The notes below the pieces were generated by a model that did not search any database, was not told where the DNA came from, and was given only the letters and a program-made list of their open reading frames with translations. The position numbers were made by a program, and so were the translations under genes. From Mycobacterium sp. E1747 (GTDB taxonomy: Bacteria; Actinomycetota; Actinomycetes; Mycobacteriales; Mycobacteriaceae), in the NCBI RefSeq assembly GCF_001667775.1, contig NZ_LZJI01000188.1:1-64000 (forward strand): a DNA stretch of 64,000 nt. The letters are read 5' to 3'. Shown here piece by piece: positions 45,604 through 54,258 of this stretch; positions within the stretch are counted from its first letter, which is position 1, and the number at the start of each line of letters is the position of its first letter.

Positions 45604-47262
45604 ATGACGACGCGAGGGCGTAAGCCGACACCCGGCCGCATCACGTACGTGGGTTCGGGGCCCGGCGATCCGGGTCTGTTGACCACCCGGGCCGCAGCGG
45701 TCTTGGCGAACGCCGCCCTGGTGTTCACCGACCCCGACGTGCCGGAGCCGGTGCTGGCGCTGATCGGCAAGGACCTACCACCGGTTTCCGGCCCGGCTCC
45801 GGCCGACGCCGCCGCCGGCGATGGCGACGCGGCCACCGGCGGAGCCCAGCAGCCGGCGGTGATATCGGCCGGTCCGGATGTCCGCCCGGCGCTGGGCGAG
45901 CCGGCCGAGGTGGCTAAGACGCTGACCGCGGAGGCCCGTACCGGTGTCGACGTGGTGCGGCTGGTGGCGGGCGACCCGCTGACGGTCGACGCGGTGATCA
46001 CCGAGGTGAACGCGGTCGCGCGGAGCCACCTGCACATGGAGGTCGTGCCCGGCCTGGCGCCGACCGGCGCCGTACCCAGCTACGCGGGGCTGCCGCTGGG
46101 CTCGTCGCACACGGTGGCCGACGTGCGCGACCCGAATGTCGATTGGGAGGCTCTGGCCGCGGCGCCCGGCCCGCTGATCCTGCAGGCCACCACCTCGCAT
46201 CTGGGCGATGCGGCGCGCACCCTGATCGACCACGAGCTGGCCGAGAGCACGCCGTGCGTGGTGACCGCGCACGGCACCACCTGCCAGCAGCGGTCGATCG
46301 AGACGACGCTGGGCGGTCTGACCGACTCCGCCGTGCTCGGCGGGACGGACCCGGCGGGCCCGTTGACCGGGCCGCTGGTGGTGACCATCGGCAAGACGGT
46401 GGCCAGCCGGGCGAAGCTGAATTGGTGGGAGAGCCGCGCGCTGTACGGCTGGACGGTGTTGGTGCCGCGCACCAAGGACCAGGCCGGCGAGATGAGCGAG
46501 CGGCTGACCTCCTACGGCGCGCTGCCGATCGAGGTGCCGACCATCGCCGTCGAGCCGCCCCGCAGCCCCGCCCAGATGGAACGGGCCGTCAAGGGTCTGG
46601 TCGACGGCCGCTTCCAGTGGGTGGTGTTCACCTCGACCAACGCGGTGCGTGCGGTGTGGGAGAAGTTCGGCGAATTCGGTCTGGACGCGCGGGCGTTCTC
46701 GGGCGTCAAGATCGCCTGTGTCGGCGAGTCGACGGCGGACCGGGTCCGGGCGTTCGGCATCAGCCCCGAGCTGGTGCCGGCCGGCGAGCAGTCCTCACTG
46801 GGCCTGCTGGACGACTTCCCGGACTACGACAGCATTTTCGACCCGGTGAACCGCGTCCTGCTGCCGCGGGCCGATATTGCCACCGAGACGCTGGCCGAGG
46901 GTCTGCGCGAACGCGGCTGGGAGATCGAGGACGTCACCGCCTACCGGACGGTGCGCGCCGCCCCGCCGCCGGCGGAGACGCGGGAGATGATCAAGACCGG
47001 CGGCTTCGACGCCGTGTGCTTCACCTCCAGCTCGACCGTGCGCAACCTGGTCGGCATCGCCGGCAAGCCGCACGCGCGGACGATCATCGCCTGCATCGGT
47101 CCCAAGACGGCTGAGACGGCCGCGGAGTTCGGTTTGCGGGTGGACGTGCAGCCCGAGACGGCCGCCGTCGGTCCGCTGGTGGACGCCCTGGCCGAGCACG
47201 CCGCCCGGTTGCGCGCCGAGGGAGCGCTGCCACCGCCGCGTAAGAAGAGCCGCAGGCGCTAG
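45604..47262 (+). CDS. hemD: Fused uroporphyrinogen-III C-methyltransferase/uroporphyrinogen-III synthase (Rv0511 orthologue)
   Basis: Two-domain protein of 552 residues. The N-terminal half is a SUMT (CobA-type) methyltransferase: RITYVGSGPGDPGLLTTRAA with the first SAM loop, VVRLVAGDPLTVDAV, VVPGLAPTGAVPSYAGLPL and VVTAHGTTCQQRSIE. The C-terminal half from about residue 285 is HemD: LVPRTKDQAGEMSERLTSYG, WVVFTSTNAVRAVWEKF, FTSSSTVRNLVGIAG and ACIGPKTAETAAEFGLRVD. It thus closes the uroporphyrinogen III ring and can divert it to sirohaem and B12. It ends in a basic tail (PPPRKKSRRR). Confidence 0.95.
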   Translation: MTTRGRKPTPGRITYVGSGPGDPGLLTTRAAAVLANAALVFTDPDVPEPVLALIGKDLPPVSGPAPADAAAGDGDAATGGAQQPAVISAGPDVRPALGEPAEVAKTLTAEARTGVDVVRLVAGDPLTVDAVITEVNAVARSHLHMEVVPGLAPTGAVPSYAGLPLGSSHTVADVRDPNVDWEALAAAPGPLILQATTSHLGDAARTLIDHELAESTPCVVTAHGTTCQQRSIETTLGGLTDSAVLGGTDPAGPLTGPLVVTIGKTVASRAKLNWWESRALYGWTVLVPRTKDQAGEMSERLTSYGALPIEVPTIAVEPPRSPAQMERAVKGLVDGRFQWVVFTSTNAVRAVWEKFGEFGLDARAFSGVKIACVGESTADRVRAFGISPELVPAGEQSSLGLLDDFPDYDSIFDPVNRVLLPRADIATETLAEGLRERGWEIEDVTAYRTVRAAPPPAETREMIKTGGFDAVCFTSSSTVRNLVGIAGKPHARTIIACIGPKTAETAAEFGLRVDVQPETAAVGPLVDALAEHAARLRAEGALPPPRKKSRRR

Positions 47263-47353
47263 TGGGCGCGGTGCGGGCGAGCGTGCGTGTCTGTACGACG
47301 ACACGCCGTAGAGCGCGTACAACTACGCACCCTCGCAGCGGCGAAACCGCTCC

Positions 47354-48337
47354 ATGAGTGCCTACCCGCGGCAGCGGCCGCGCCGGCTCCGCTCCACCCC
47401 CGCGATGCGTCGCTTGGTGGCGCAAACATCCTTGGAGCCAAGGCATTTGGTGCTGCCGATGTTCGTCGCCGACGGGATATCGGAATCGCGACCCATCCCT
47501 TCTATGCCCGGCGTGGTGCAGCACACCCGCGATTCGCTGCGCAGCGCGGCGGCCGACGCCGTCGCCGCCGGGGTGGGTGGGCTGATGCTGTTCGGGGTGC
47601 CTCGCGATGAGGACAAGGACGCGACGGGGTCGGCCGGCACCGCCCCCGACGGCATCCTCAACCTCGCCCTGCGCGACCTGGCCAAGGACCTCGGCGACGC
47701 GACGGTGTTGATGGCCGACACGTGCTTGGACGAATTCACCGACCATGGCCACTGCGGCGTTCTGGACGCCAGAGGCCGGGTGGACAACGACGCCACACTG
47801 GCTCGCTACGTGAAACTGGCGGTGGCACAGGCGGAATCGGGCGCGCACGTGGTCGGCCCGAGCGGGATGATGGACGGCCAGGTGGCCGCGATCCGCGACG
47901 GCCTGGACGCGGCCGGCTACGCCGACGTCGTCATCCTGGCCTACGCCGCAAAGTTTGCCTCGGCGTTCTACGGCCCGTTCCGTGAGGCGGTCAGCTCCAG
48001 CCTGTCCGGGGACCGGCGCACCTACCAGCAGGAGTCGGGCAATTTCCGCGAGGCGCTGCGCGAGATCCGGCTGGACCTCGACGAGGGCGCGGACATCCTG
48101 ATGGTCAAGCCCGCGCTGGGCTACCTCGACGTGGTGGCCGCCGCGGCGGAGGTGTCGCCGGTGCCGGTGGCCGCGTACCAGGTCTCGGGGGAGTACGCGA
48201 TGATTTGTGCTGCGGCCGCCAACAATTGGATCGACGAGCGGGCCGCGGCGCTCGAGTCGTTGACGAGCATCCGCCGGGCCGGAGCCGATATTGTGCTCAC
48301 CTACTGGGCCGCCGACGTAGCTGGTTGGCTCTCGTGA
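47354..48337 (+). CDS. hemB: Delta-aminolevulinic acid dehydratase (porphobilinogen synthase)
   Basis: Condenses two aminolevulinates to porphobilinogen; 327 residues. The metal site is in LMADTCLDEFTDHGHCG with two Cys; the allosteric/substrate region has GPSGMMDGQVAAIR. The lysines that bind substrate are in AYAAKFASAFYGPFR and ILMVKPALGYLDVV. An about 90-bp spacer separates it from hemD and has a 6-bp stem GCGTGT (47285-47290)/ACACGC (47301-47306). Two small membrane genes follow. Confidence 0.97.
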   Translation: MSAYPRQRPRRLRSTPAMRRLVAQTSLEPRHLVLPMFVADGISESRPIPSMPGVVQHTRDSLRSAAADAVAAGVGGLMLFGVPRDEDKDATGSAGTAPDGILNLALRDLAKDLGDATVLMADTCLDEFTDHGHCGVLDARGRVDNDATLARYVKLAVAQAESGAHVVGPSGMMDGQVAAIRDGLDAAGYADVVILAYAAKFASAFYGPFREAVSSSLSGDRRTYQQESGNFREALREIRLDLDEGADILMVKPALGYLDVVAAAAEVSPVPVAAYQVSGEYAMICAAAANNWIDERAAALESLTSIRRAGADIVLTYWAADVAGWLS

Positions 48338-48338
48338 G

Positions 48339-48899
48339 ATGGGACATGCTGTGAATTCCGATTCGACGGCCGCGGAACGGAAGCCGTTGTTCTACGAACC
48401 TGGCGCCAGCTGGATATGGGTGCTGTGGGGCCCGGTAGCCGCGGGCGCGATGATCCTGATCGAAATCTGGAGCGGCGCCCGCGTGTCGTTCGTGATCCCG
48501 CTGATCTTCTTGGTGCTGGTGTCGGGGTTCGTCGGGTTACAGGTGAAGGCGGCACGGATCCATGTCTCGGTCGAGCTCACCGAAGACGCCCTGCGCCAGG
48601 GCACCGAAACCATCCTGGTGCGCGAGATCCTCAAGGTGTATCCGGAACCGGAGAACCACGAAGCCTCGGGCAAGGAGTTGGCGCGGTGGCAGTCGGCGCG
48701 GGCCCTCGGCGAATTGGTCGGAGTGCCCCGCGGCCGGATCGGCATCGGTCTGAAGCTGACCGGGGCGCGCTACGCACAGGCATGGGCGCGACGGCACCGT
48801 GAGCTCCGGGCGGCCCTGACCCCACTGGTCCAGGAGCGGGTCGAACCCGCCGACGTCACCGACTTCGACCGCGACGACGACAACGGGTCCGCGCAGTGA
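48339..48899 (+). CDS. DUF3093 membrane protein (Rv0513 orthologue)
   Basis: Protein of 186 residues that begins one base after the hemB stop; a GTG at 48351 is an alternative start. Two hydrophobic helices (ASWIWVLWGPVAAGAMILIE and VSFVIPLIFLVLVSGFVGL) are followed by a cytoplasmic DUF3093 domain (HVSVELTEDALRQGTETILV, EASGKELARWQSARALGELV). The domain is common next to hem and other genes in actinobacteria and has no known activity. It overlaps the next gene by four bases (GTGA). Confidence 0.83.
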   Translation: MGHAVNSDSTAAERKPLFYEPGASWIWVLWGPVAAGAMILIEIWSGARVSFVIPLIFLVLVSGFVGLQVKAARIHVSVELTEDALRQGTETILVREILKVYPEPENHEASGKELARWQSARALGELVGVPRGRIGIGLKLTGARYAQAWARRHRELRAALTPLVQERVEPADVTDFDRDDDNGSAQ

Positions 48900-49159
48900 G
48901 CGCCCGCCACCGGAGCAACAGGGCGTGGATCGAGCTCGTCCTGGCCTGCGCGGCGCTGATCGGCGCGGGAGTCAGCTGGGCGCGTTCCCACCACACGGTG
49001 GCGGTGGCGCCGATCGCGGACGGGCAGCCGTTCACCGCGTCGATGGTTTATGACCCGCAGCTGCTGCTGCTGGCGCTGTTGCTGTTGACCGGCGCAGGCG
49101 TGCTGGCGGTGATGGGAATCGCCAGGCTGCGCCGTGAGCGGCGCGCTAAGACGTCCTGA
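48896..49159 (+). CDS. Small two-helix membrane protein (Rv0514 orthologue)
   Basis: Protein of 87 residues with two membrane segments (WIELVLACAALIGAGVSWA and LLLLALLLLTGAGVLAVMGI) joined by an about 30-residue loop that would face outward, and a basic cytoplasmic end (RLRRERRAKTS). It is coupled to the DUF3093 gene by a GTGA overlap. Its last 14 bases overlap those of the convergent STAS gene. Function unknown. Confidence 0.8.
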   Translation: MSARHRSNRAWIELVLACAALIGAGVSWARSHHTVAVAPIADGQPFTASMVYDPQLLLLALLLLTGAGVLAVMGIARLRRERRAKTS

Positions 49160-49571
49160 TCAGCGGCAACGCCATCCGGCGGCGGCGGGCGATGGCGTCG
49201 GCCAGGTCGTGCAGGGCCTCGGGTATCGAGTAATCGTCGGAGAAACCGCCGTCGGTCACCAGTGCGGCGACCGCCGGGCTCGCCACCAAGGTCCACTGCA
49301 CCCCCTCGGCGCGGCACGCGTCGTCGAAGGTTTCCAGAAGTGAAATGCCCGCTGTAGCAAATTCGCTTACGCCGCCCAGGTCGAGCACCACGCGGTCCTC
49401 TCCGAGGACGAAACGCCGAATGTGATCGCCGACCTTGTCGGCATTGCAGGCGTCTATTTCACCCCGGATCGTCACCACGGTCGCCAGTTGGCGGCGGTAA
49501 GGCCGAACCCATGCACCGCCGCACTCGAAGATGCCGTTCTGATCCCGTGTCAGGACATCGGCGATCGTCAT
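49146..49571 (-). CDS. STAS-domain anti-anti-sigma factor (Rv0516c/OprA orthologue)
   Basis: Protein of 141 residues from the ATG at 49569-49571, which has GAGGGG five bases upstream; a GTG at 49577 is possible. The STAS domain covers about 30-130: TVVTIRGEIDACNADKVGDH, RVVLDLGGVSEFATAGISLL and WTLVASPAVAALVTDGG. In M. tuberculosis the orthologue is phosphorylated by PknD and takes part in the osmotic-stress/SigF network; the usual phosphorylated Thr/Ser near the DxxGxxF/AT motif is present as FATAGIS. Confidence 0.87.
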   Translation of the reverse strand: MTIADVLTRDQNGIFECGGAWVRPYRRQLATVVTIRGEIDACNADKVGDHIRRFVLGEDRVVLDLGGVSEFATAGISLLETFDDACRAEGVQWTLVASPAVAALVTDGGFSDDYSIPEALHDLADAIARRRRMALPLIRTS

Positions 49572-49817
49572 GGGCACCCCTCATTCTCCGTGGCGCTCGC
49601 TATGACTTTGACGCTAAACCGCAAGCTTAAGGAGGGTGAAAGCCGCACCTAACTTTTTGTTAAGAAGCGATTCTCGCCGCCATTTCGCGCCGGTCCGAGC
49701 AAAGCTGGTCCGGCGTCGCTCGGCGGCGAAAGTCCGCGTGCCACACCACAACCGTCCGCGCGTCGGGGCGATTGCGCTGCTAGGCTGCCAGGGCTACCGG
49801 TTGCGAGGCGGGGGCTT
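49572..49817. other. Divergent promoter region between the STAS gene and the acyltransferase
   Basis: About 245 bases with no gene. The middle is less G+C-rich and contains TAACTTTTTGTTA (49652-49664), a 4-bp dyad around a T-run. The STAS gene has its ribosome site in the first bases. No assured -10/-35 pair or SigF consensus could be named by eye. Confidence 0.4.
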
Positions 49818-51125
49818 GTGACAGCGCGAGGTCGCCCGGTCAGCCGAGCTACCAGGCGAACGTGGAGTCCAGGCGGAAAGAGCATCGTGCGCGGCGCAGA
49901 GATCAGGGGAGAGATCAAGGCCCTGACGGGACTGCGCATCGTCGCCGCGTTGTGGGTGGTGCTGTTCCACTTCCGACCCATGGTGGGCGACGTGGGACCC
50001 GACTTCCGCGACGCCCTCGCGCCCGTGCTCAACTGCGGGGCCCAGGGCGTCGACCTGTTCTTCATCCTCAGCGGGTTCGTGCTGACCTGGAACTACCTGG
50101 ACCGGATGGGCCGGTCGTGGGCCACGCGCGCGACCCTGCACTTTCTGTGGCTGCGGCTGGCCCGGGTGTGGCCGGTGTACCTGGTCACCCTGCACCTGGC
50201 CGCCCTGTGGGTGATCTTCACCCTGCACGTCGGCCACGTGCCGTCGCCCGACGCCGGTCAGCTCACCGCGATGAGCTACGTCCGCCAGATCCTGCTCGTG
50301 CAGTTGTGGTTCGTGCCGTTTTTCGACGACTCCAGCTGGGATGGGCCGGCCTGGTCGATCAGCGCCGAATGGCTGGCGTACCTGCTCTTCGGCCTCCTGG
50401 TGCTGGTGATCCTGCGGATGAAGCAGGCCACGCGGGCGCGCAGTCTGATGGTCCTCGCGTTCGTCGCTGCGTTGCCGCCCGTGATCATGCTGCTGGCCAG
50501 CGGCCACTTCTACACCCCGTGGAGCTGGCTGCCGCGGATCGTGACACAGTTCGTTGCCGGCGCGCTGGCGTGCGCGGCCGTGCGCAGGCTGCGGCTGACC
50601 GATCGCGGCCGCCGCGTGGCCGGATACGTGTCCTTGCTTCTCCTGGCCGCCATGGTGGGCGTCTTGTATTGGTTTGACGCCCATCCGATCTCCGGCGTCG
50701 TGGAGAACGACAGCGGCGGCGTGGTCGACATCCTGTTCATTCCGTTGGTGATCACGCTGGCGATCGGCGTGGGCAGCCTGCCGAGGGTGCTCGCAACCCG
50801 GTTGATGGTGTACGGCGGGCAGATCTCGTTCTGCCTGTACATGGTTCACGAGCTGGTGCACACCGCCTGGGGATGGTCCGTCGAGCAGTTCGAGCTTGTG
50901 CCGCAGGACAATCCGTGGAAATGGAACGTCATCGGCCTGCTGGCGATCGCCGTGTTGATCTCGAGCGCGATGTATCACTTCGTCGAAGAACCCGCCCGCC
51001 GGTGGATGCGAAAGATGGTCGACGTCAAAGCCGTCAGCGCGAAAAGCGAACCCGAAGAGGCCGCAGGCGGCAAGGTCCATCCGATCGACCGTTCGCTGGA
51101 AAAGGTTTCAGCACGCGCCGTGTGA
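49818..51125 (+). CDS. Membrane acyltransferase-3 family protein (Rv0517 orthologue)
   Basis: Integral membrane O-acyltransferase of 435 residues (436 in M. tuberculosis), GTG start at 49818. About ten hydrophobic helices are visible. The family signature is complete: the first helix with ALTGLRIVAALWVVLFHFRP carries the conserved His, then GVDLFFILSGFVLTWNYLDR, the Arg in HFLWLRLARVWPVYLVTLH, and WSISAEWLAYLLFG. The C-terminal tail is cytoplasmic and charged. It would transfer acyl groups to an envelope sugar or lipid. The SGNH hydrolase downstream may act on the same substrate. Confidence 0.9.
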   Translation: MTARGRPVSRATRRTWSPGGKSIVRGAEIRGEIKALTGLRIVAALWVVLFHFRPMVGDVGPDFRDALAPVLNCGAQGVDLFFILSGFVLTWNYLDRMGRSWATRATLHFLWLRLARVWPVYLVTLHLAALWVIFTLHVGHVPSPDAGQLTAMSYVRQILLVQLWFVPFFDDSSWDGPAWSISAEWLAYLLFGLLVLVILRMKQATRARSLMVLAFVAALPPVIMLLASGHFYTPWSWLPRIVTQFVAGALACAAVRRLRLTDRGRRVAGYVSLLLLAAMVGVLYWFDAHPISGVVENDSGGVVDILFIPLVITLAIGVGSLPRVLATRLMVYGGQISFCLYMVHELVHTAWGWSVEQFELVPQDNPWKWNVIGLLAIAVLISSAMYHFVEEPARRWMRKMVDVKAVSAKSEPEEAAGGKVHPIDRSLEKVSARAV

Positions 51126-51218
51126 GGGTTGTCTTAACGCCTCGCCGCGAATCGCGGGCGATAATCGATCGAACGCAGTGGCACATGACGATGCCGTTGA
51201 CAGGGGAGGGAGGCAGGA

Positions 51219-51905
51219 GTGAGTCGTCTGGCCACCTTCGTCGTCGCCCTGACCTTTCTGGTCGGCGTCGGCGTCGCCTATCCCGCCCAGGTACGCACCT
51301 ACGACACGCTGACCCTGGATTTCCGGTTGAACCACCTGGCCGTCGTCGGGGATTCTTACACCACCGGCACCGGTGAGGGCGGCCTGGGCCCGAGGTCGTG
51401 GCCCGCCCGCGCGTGGGACGGGCTCGCCGCGCGGGGCGAGCGGATCTCGGCCGACGTGGCGGCCGAGGGCAGGGCCGGTTACGGCATGCCCGGTGACCAC
51501 GGCAGCGTGTTCGAGGACCTCACCTCCCGAGCCGTGCAGCGCGACGACGTGCTGGTGGTGTTCTTCGGCTCCCGCAATGACGAGCCGATCGACTCGGGTG
51601 TGATCGGTCAAAAGGCCCGCAGCACATTCGATTTGGCCCGCCGACTGGCGCCATCGGCGCGGTTTCTGGTGATCGGGCCGCCATGGCCCACGGCCGACGT
51701 GCCCCTGCCGATCCTGTTGATCCGCGACGCGCTCGCCGCGGCTGCCGGGGCCGCGGGGGCGACGTGGGTCGACCCGATCGCCGAACACTGGTTCGTCGGG
51801 CGGCCCGACCTGATCGGTGCGGACGGCGTGCACCCCAACGACGCGGGGCACCAATACATGGCGGACAAGATCGCGCCGCTGATTCGGAACCAGCTGTCGA
51901 TCTAG
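51219..51905 (+). CDS. Secreted SGNH/GDSL hydrolase (Rv0518 orthologue)
   Basis: Exported esterase or acyltransferase of 228 residues, GTG start at 51219. The N-terminus SRLATFVVALTFLVGVGVAY is a signal peptide or anchor. Block I is LAVVGDSYTTGTGEGG with the nucleophile serine, block III FFGSRNDEPID, and block V DGVHPNDAGHQYMADKI with the Asp and His. It follows the acyltransferase by 93 bp on the same strand; together they may add and remove acyl groups on an envelope glycan, which is inference. Confidence 0.9.
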   Translation: MSRLATFVVALTFLVGVGVAYPAQVRTYDTLTLDFRLNHLAVVGDSYTTGTGEGGLGPRSWPARAWDGLAARGERISADVAAEGRAGYGMPGDHGSVFEDLTSRAVQRDDVLVVFFGSRNDEPIDSGVIGQKARSTFDLARRLAPSARFLVIGPPWPTADVPLPILLIRDALAAAAGAAGATWVDPIAEHWFVGRPDLIGADGVHPNDAGHQYMADKIAPLIRNQLSI

Positions 51906-51918
51906 GTAAGGCTGAGGT

Positions 51919-52035
51919 TCAGTCCTCGGCGTGACGCTCGTAGTCCCATCGCTCCAGGCGGGCTTGCAAATTCAGCAAGCCGAACCCGGCGACCGGAGCG
52001 GCGGCCGCAATGCAGGCCAGCAGCAGCGGAGTCAT
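51919..52035 (-). CDS. 38-residue single-pass membrane peptide
   Basis: Start ATG at 52033-52035 with GGGAGG (rc of 52045-52050) nine bases upstream; stop at 51919-51921. The peptide begins MTPLLLACIAAAAPVAGFGL, a membrane segment, and ends LNLQARLERWDYERHAED, an amphipathic charged tail. The strong ribosome site, the sensible topology and a resemblance to small mycobacterial proteins I have seen support it. It lies between the SGNH gene and the leftward acyltransferase gene, 66 bases after the latter's stop, probably on its transcript. Confidence 0.6.
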   Translation of the reverse strand: MTPLLLACIAAAAPVAGFGLLNLQARLERWDYERHAED

Positions 52036-52101
52036 CCCCTACAACCTCCCAAAACCCTTCGCTGATATGACGTTCGTCAACCACCAGAAGTTCATTGCCG
52101 T

Positions 52102-54249
52102 TCACCCACCCGCCAGGGCGCGGTCCGCGAGCGCGCCCATCACCGGCGCCAGCAACTGCGCGTACTCGGTCGTCACGTGGTTGTCGTCGCGGAACACCAG
52201 GGTGTTGCCGACGATCATCGGGCAGCGGTCGGGGGTGCAGAACAGGTCGGTGAGATCCGCGTACTGGCCGCCGCCGGCCGTGGTTGCCGCCCGCTCGGCG
52301 GCGATGCCGTCGTCGTTGACCGCGGAGGACCGCGTCGGCGCGCAGGCGCCGGCGTCGTCGAGGTGCGCGGAAAGGCAGGCGGGCAGCGAGGAATGCGGAT
52401 CGGGGGCGGGCCCCAGGATCAACACCGCTGCGCCGGTGCCGCGCAACTGCGCGACGGTGCGGCCCAGGGTGTCGATCCATGCCGGGTCGTAGGAGGTGAA
52501 GCCGAAGTCCGCGGCGTAGCGCCGGCTCATGTCCACCACCACCAGGCGCGGATGTTCTTCGGCCACCCGGGCCATGATCTGGCCGCGCCACTGTTCGCAC
52601 TCGGTGTACTCGCGGCCCAGGTAGGGGCTGGTGATGTGCAGATCCTGGACGGGGCAGGTCACCTTGGCCAGCGTCTCCAACCGCCAGTGGCGCTGCTCGG
52701 CGACCTGCGCAAAGGCCGGGTCCCACATCGCAGCGTGCGAGTCGCCGATCAGGGTGACCCTTGTCGGTGAGGCGAGATCGCCCGTCGCGCACTCGTTTTG
52801 CCCGACCTCGCGCCAGGAACGCACGCAGCCGTTGACGAAGACGGCGGCCTTGTCCGCGGGCGCCTTGGCGAGCGGAGGATCGAGATTGGCGGGAACAGCT
52901 TTGAGGTTCGCCGATGCGGCGACGGCCGCGCGCGCCTGCGCGAACGCCGCACGGACCGCCGCCTCGGGCGCGCCGACGGTGGGGGCGGCGCTGGGCGGTG
53001 CCGCCACGATGTTGGCCCGCGGGGCGGCCGCCCCATGACCGACCGGCACCGGCACCGCGTTCAGCAACAGCATGCAGGCGCAGGCCGCCACGGCGCTGGC
53101 GGCACCGGCGACGGCGAGGCTGGCCCTTGCCGACCGGCGCAAGGCGGCGGCGAACCGGCCCGGATTTTCGACCAGGTGCAAGGTGAGGATGGCCAGCCCG
53201 GCGGACACGGCCGTCGCGGTGAGCCGGGCCGGCAGGCCGGCGGGCTCGCCGAGCAGCGCGGGCATCAGCAGCAGCACCGGCCAATGCCACAGGTACCAGG
53301 AATAGGAGATCCGGCCGATGGCGCGCATCGCCGGCCGGCACAGCAGCCGACCCGCCCCCAAGCCGCGGGTGACGCTACCGCCGCCGATGACCAGCGCGGT
53401 GCCCAGCACGGGCATCAGCGCCGCGGTGCCGGGGTAGGGGGTGTGCGCGTCCAATTGCGTGCAGGTCAGCAGGATCAGCGCCAGGCCGCCCCAGCCGGCG
53501 ATCGACCCGGTGCGCAGCGACAGGTGGCGCCAGTGCTGGATCGACAGGGCCAGCAAGCCACCCGCGGCCAGTTCCCAGGCGCGGGTCGGCAGGGAGAAGA
53601 ACGCCCAGGACGGCGAGGTCCGGCTCCACAATACGGCCCCCGTCAGCGAAAACGCGCCCACCAAGCCCAGGACCACCGCAAACGGTGTGGCGCCCCGCGG
53701 CGCCGGGACGCGCCGAACCAGCCAGGCGGTCCCGATGATCAGCACCGGCCACACCAGATAGAACTGTTCCTCCACGCCCAGCGACCAGTAGTGCTGGAAC
53801 GGCGACTCCAGGTGCGGGGTCAGGTAGTCGGTGCCCTGGGTGGCGAAACGGTAATTGCCGACGTAGAGGGCGCTGGCGATGCCGTCGAGGAACACCCCGC
53901 GCGCCTGCAGCGGCGGCAGCACGACCGCCGCGCCGATGGCGGTGAGGATGCCGACGACGGCGGCGGCCGGAAGCAGGCGACGGGCCCGCGCCCCGTAAAA
54001 GCGGCCTAGTGCAACGGTGTTGGTGGAGGTCACCTCCCGGAACAACAGCCCGGTGATGAGGAAGCCGGAAATGACGAAGAACACGTCCACGCCGATGTAT
54101 CCGCCGGTGATTCCCGGGATGCCCGCGTGGTAGAGCACCACCGCGATGACCGCGACCGCCCGCAGGCCCTCGATGTCGGGCCGAAATCCGGTCCGCTGCA
54201 CTGCCCGCTCGCTTTGGCGGGTGGGGAGTTCACTTTGCCGGACGCTCAT
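52102..54249 (-). CDS. OafA-type acyltransferase fused to a SGNH domain
   Basis: Protein of 715 residues. The N-terminal acyltransferase-3 domain (about 20-380) has FRPDIEGLRAVAVIAVVLYH with the conserved His, GGYIGVDVFFVISGFLITGL, the Arg-rich FYGARARRLLPAAAVV and HYWSLGVEEQFYLVWPVL; about eleven helices are visible. An Ala/Pro-rich linker (about 395-450) leads to a periplasmic SGNH-like domain with VTLIGDSHAAMWDP, LVVVDMSRRYAADFG and the C-terminal DDNHVTTEYAQLL carrying the Asp/His pair. Such fusions O-acetylate cell-envelope glycans. M. tuberculosis has none at this place. Confidence 0.9.
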   Translation of the reverse strand: MSVRQSELPTRQSERAVQRTGFRPDIEGLRAVAVIAVVLYHAGIPGITGGYIGVDVFFVISGFLITGLLFREVTSTNTVALGRFYGARARRLLPAAAVVGILTAIGAAVVLPPLQARGVFLDGIASALYVGNYRFATQGTDYLTPHLESPFQHYWSLGVEEQFYLVWPVLIIGTAWLVRRVPAPRGATPFAVVLGLVGAFSLTGAVLWSRTSPSWAFFSLPTRAWELAAGGLLALSIQHWRHLSLRTGSIAGWGGLALILLTCTQLDAHTPYPGTAALMPVLGTALVIGGGSVTRGLGAGRLLCRPAMRAIGRISYSWYLWHWPVLLLMPALLGEPAGLPARLTATAVSAGLAILTLHLVENPGRFAAALRRSARASLAVAGAASAVAACACMLLLNAVPVPVGHGAAAPRANIVAAPPSAAPTVGAPEAAVRAAFAQARAAVAASANLKAVPANLDPPLAKAPADKAAVFVNGCVRSWREVGQNECATGDLASPTRVTLIGDSHAAMWDPAFAQVAEQRHWRLETLAKVTCPVQDLHITSPYLGREYTECEQWRGQIMARVAEEHPRLVVVDMSRRYAADFGFTSYDPAWIDTLGRTVAQLRGTGAAVLILGPAPDPHSSLPACLSAHLDDAGACAPTRSSAVNDDGIAAERAATTAGGGQYADLTDLFCTPDRCPMIVGNTLVFRDDNHVTTEYAQLLAPVMGALADRALAGG

Positions 54250-54258
54250 CGCTTTGCG

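Noticed and set aside
47285-47306. Hairpin between hemD and hemB as a riboswitch
   Set aside because: Only a 6-bp stem with a 10-base loop; no conserved pattern of a known riboswitch could be seen.
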